A stretch of DNA of 7,306 nucleotides. It comes from Planctomycetota bacterium (GTDB lineage Bacteria; Planctomycetota; Planctomycetia; Pirellulales; Pirellulaceae). Positions 5,352 through 7,306 of the stretch are shown here, in pieces (the first letter of the stretch is position 1; each line of letters begins with the position of its first letter). The DNA lies in the NCBI GenBank assembly GCA_023417165.1, contig JAEZGD010000110.1:1-7306 (forward strand), read 5' to 3'. The position numbers were made by a program, and so were the translations under genes. The notes under the pieces were generated by a model that saw nothing but the letters and a program-made list of their open reading frames with translations, searched no databases and had not been told where the DNA came from.

Positions 5352-7306
5352 CGCTTTAACGCTGCTTCGAATCGCTTCAAGCGTTCTTCGAACAGCGACC
5401 CGTCGTCCGCAACTTCCACCGCGTGGCGCTGTGCGTCCACTGCTTGTTGAAACTCGCCGCGCGCAAAATGCACCTCTGCCAGCGTATCGAGATAGCTGGC
5501 CACATCGGGCGCTAACTCCAGTGTTCGCTTGGCTTGCCTGAGCGCTTGGTCCAGGTCCCGCCGCGCTACTGCACTCGTCCAAGCCAAGCTATTCGACAAT
5601 CGCGCGCTTTGCGGATACTGTTTGCAAAGCGCTTGCAGTTTCGTGTGCTGGTCGCGGTACAACGCATCGAGTTCTTCTTTCCATCCTGCCTGTTCTAGCA
5701 GTGGAAACAGATCGTCAACCACGGCTCCGTCATTGGGCAGCAGATGGCGACACGCGGCGAGTTCGCGTTGCCACGCGGCCTTGTCGCCGGCCCGTATCGC
5801 CCCCTTCGCTTTCGCCAAGTGAATCGAATGCGGCAGCGTCACATAGCCTGCGTCCTGATTCAGTGAAGCGTTCGTGGCCGTCAGATTGACGAGCAGATGT
5901 TCCCAGTACTGAGCGGCTCGCTGCGGATCGTCGTCGGCCAGTGACTTGCCCAGATCATTCGCCAGGTTCGGAATCAACTCAGGCGACGTGCGCAGCCACA
6001 CGTCACGCACGCGCGCCGCTTCGCGGTTGAGTTCGCGCGATTGCAGCCCTTGCAACAACAACTGCCGCCCACTGTCGTCACCTGCCAAGATTAAGGCTTT
6101 GTTTTGCAGCGCAATCGCCTCGGCTTCCTGCCCGTCAGCCACTTTGCAGACGCCCCGCAAATACACGGCTAGCGGACGTTCGCGGGCCTCGGCTGGCACC
6201 TTGACGTAACAATCGGCTGCTTCCGCATAACGTTTTTCCTGGCGCAGCAAATCGCCGCAGCGCACATACAACGCGCCATTCAGTTCGTACTTCAACAGCG
6301 CCGCACATGCCTCTTGCCGCAAGCCCCGCGCCACATAGACATCAGCAATCGCGTCAATGCGCGAGAATTTATCTGGCGATTTGTCATCGCCCAGTGTGGC
6401 AGTGAAAGCATCGACCAGCGCTCGCCAAGCATCCTCCTTTTTTGCTTGTGACGTCGGGCGCAGTAACATGCGCACCGTCTGCATGTGCTCCACCGTAGAG
6501 CGTCCTGGTTGATGGCCACGCAAGAAGGCGTGCCAGACGAGCGCGCTGCCCCCTTGCTGGCCCAATAGTGCATTCCACAGCGCTAGGTCGGGCTCCTTGC
6601 CGAGGCTTGGCGCCGCAGCGGCAAAGGCTTGCTCGACCAGGTTCAGCCGCATCTGAATGCGGCACAACTCGTTCCGTCGCCAGCGCGTTGAAGCATCCGT
6701 GGCGCCTTGGTCGAGTGATCGCAGATACGCCAGGATCGCCTCGGCGTCTTGGATCTGCCCGGTTTGATACAGAAAAAACGCGGCTTGCACCGCCAACAGA
6801 TGGCGACGATTGCGTTGCTTGTCGGCATCGTCGCCGGCATCCCCGTAAGGCAACGATTCAAACCAGGCGGCGTCATACGCACGTCCTGGCTTGACCATCG
6901 CAATCGCCAAGCCCTTGTCAAACTCCTGCCGAACGCAGCGAATCTCCATTACCATCGTCGGACGAATGGCGAGTAAGCCTTCGAGCGCTTCCTCCAAGCG
7001 TTCGTGCAGCATTAAGATTTCGAGCGAAAACCAGCGCTGGCTCTCGAGCTTTTCCGCCACCGCGCGCATGTTGTCCAGACGCTCGTCGGCCAGATCTTTA
7101 TTGCCTGCGAGTCGGTGATAGATTGCTGAATACGCGAGTTGATTGAAGGGCTGACTGCCATCCATCAGCACCTGACGGTCGAAAATGGCAGCAGCCTCGC
7201 TCCACCGTTGCCTGCGCACTGCCAACGTCAGCGGCAAATTCGCATCGCCTAGCTTTTCGGCCCAGCGATCGACCGCGGCCGAGTTGTCACGGGCTTCCTC
7301 AAGCGC
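5348..7306 (-). CDS. Large TPR-repeat protein, N-terminus outside window
   Basis: The frame is open for 652 codons from the window edge to TAG at 5348-5350. A TTG at 7237 could be read as a start, but the frame continues upstream with helical sequence of the same kind (ALEEARDNSAAVDRWAEKLG), so the gene is partial. The product is an all-helical repeat protein, with many A-x3-Y/L and G-x3-A pairs typical of TPR solenoids. Examples are AFFLYQTGQIQDAEAILAYL, GDLLRQEKRYAEAADCYVKV and, clearest, the C-terminal pair NSLAWTSAVARRDLDQALRQ and YLDTLAEVHFARGEFQQAVD (within the last 86 residues, 5351-5608). It ends with LFEERLKRFEAALKR. No catalytic domain, transmembrane helix or signal is visible in this part. 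It probably acts as a protein-protein scaffold, and its missing N-terminus may carry a kinase, signal peptide or other module. Confidence 0.88.
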   Translation of the reverse strand, partial: ALEEARDNSAAVDRWAEKLGDANLPLTLAVRRQRWSEAAAIFDRQVLMDGSQPFNQLAYSAIYHRLAGNKDLADERLDNMRAVAEKLESQRWFSLEILMLHERLEEALEGLLAIRPTMVMEIRCVRQEFDKGLAIAMVKPGRAYDAAWFESLPYGDAGDDADKQRNRRHLLAVQAAFFLYQTGQIQDAEAILAYLRSLDQGATDASTRWRRNELCRIQMRLNLVEQAFAAAAPSLGKEPDLALWNALLGQQGGSALVWHAFLRGHQPGRSTVEHMQTVRMLLRPTSQAKKEDAWRALVDAFTATLGDDKSPDKFSRIDAIADVYVARGLRQEACAALLKYELNGALYVRCGDLLRQEKRYAEAADCYVKVPAEARERPLAVYLRGVCKVADGQEAEAIALQNKALILAGDDSGRQLLLQGLQSRELNREAARVRDVWLRTSPELIPNLANDLGKSLADDDPQRAAQYWEHLLVNLTATNASLNQDAGYVTLPHSIHLAKAKGAIRAGDKAAWQRELAACRHLLPNDGAVVDDLFPLLEQAGWKEELDALYRDQHTKLQALCKQYPQSARLSNSLAWTSAVARRDLDQALRQAKRTLELAPDVASYLDTLAEVHFARGEFQQAVDAQRHAVEVADDGSLFEERLKRFEAALKR

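Overview
The window is about 60% GC, densely coded on both strands, and carries six genes, two of which run off the window edges. The gene content points to a planctomycete, most likely of the Pirellula/Blastopirellula type. The indications are a secreted SUMF1/FGE-fold protein, a 72-residue double-CxxC protein opening with ATYFVQECPTCGRRLQI, a Tat-exported protein of unknown function, a large TPR protein and a zinc-ribbon polytopic membrane protein. This lineage call rests on family recognition, not on a marker gene.

Layout, left to right. (1) 1-1653, minus: a polytopic membrane protein. Its N-terminal part is a membrane anchor, a four-cysteine zinc ribbon, a SHOCT-like helical hairpin and a Pro/Ala/Glu linker. 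The C-terminus lies outside the window. (2) 1845-2918, minus: an ApbE-type FAD:protein FMN transferase with an export signal. (3) 3012-4097, plus, divergent from apbE: a secreted FGE-sulfatase-fold protein that lacks the catalytic cysteines of true formylglycine-generating enzyme. (4) 4131-4163: a strong hairpin terminator that can serve both strands. (5) 4202-4420, minus: the small zinc-ribbon protein, convergent with gene 3, with a good Shine-Dalgarno and a plausible sigma70-type promoter. (6) 4704-5351, plus: the Tat-signal protein of unknown function. (7) 5348-7306, minus: a TPR protein open at its N-terminus. It overlaps gene 6 tail-to-tail by 4 bases.

The genes alternate in direction (- - + - + -), so little of the window can be one operon. 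The only co-directional pair is apbE followed by the zinc-ribbon membrane protein, separated by 191 bases. No pathway clearly links the genes. ApbE, the FGE-fold protein and the Tat protein all carry export signals, so the common theme is periplasmic or extracytoplasmic proteins plus two scaffold or regulatory-looking proteins. I see no mobile element, CRISPR array, tRNA, rRNA or clear sign of recent transfer. I also do not see a convincing new multi-gene system. The most unusual items are the cysteine-less FGE-fold protein, the mosaic membrane protein, the conserved-looking small zinc ribbon and the uncharacterised Tat protein.
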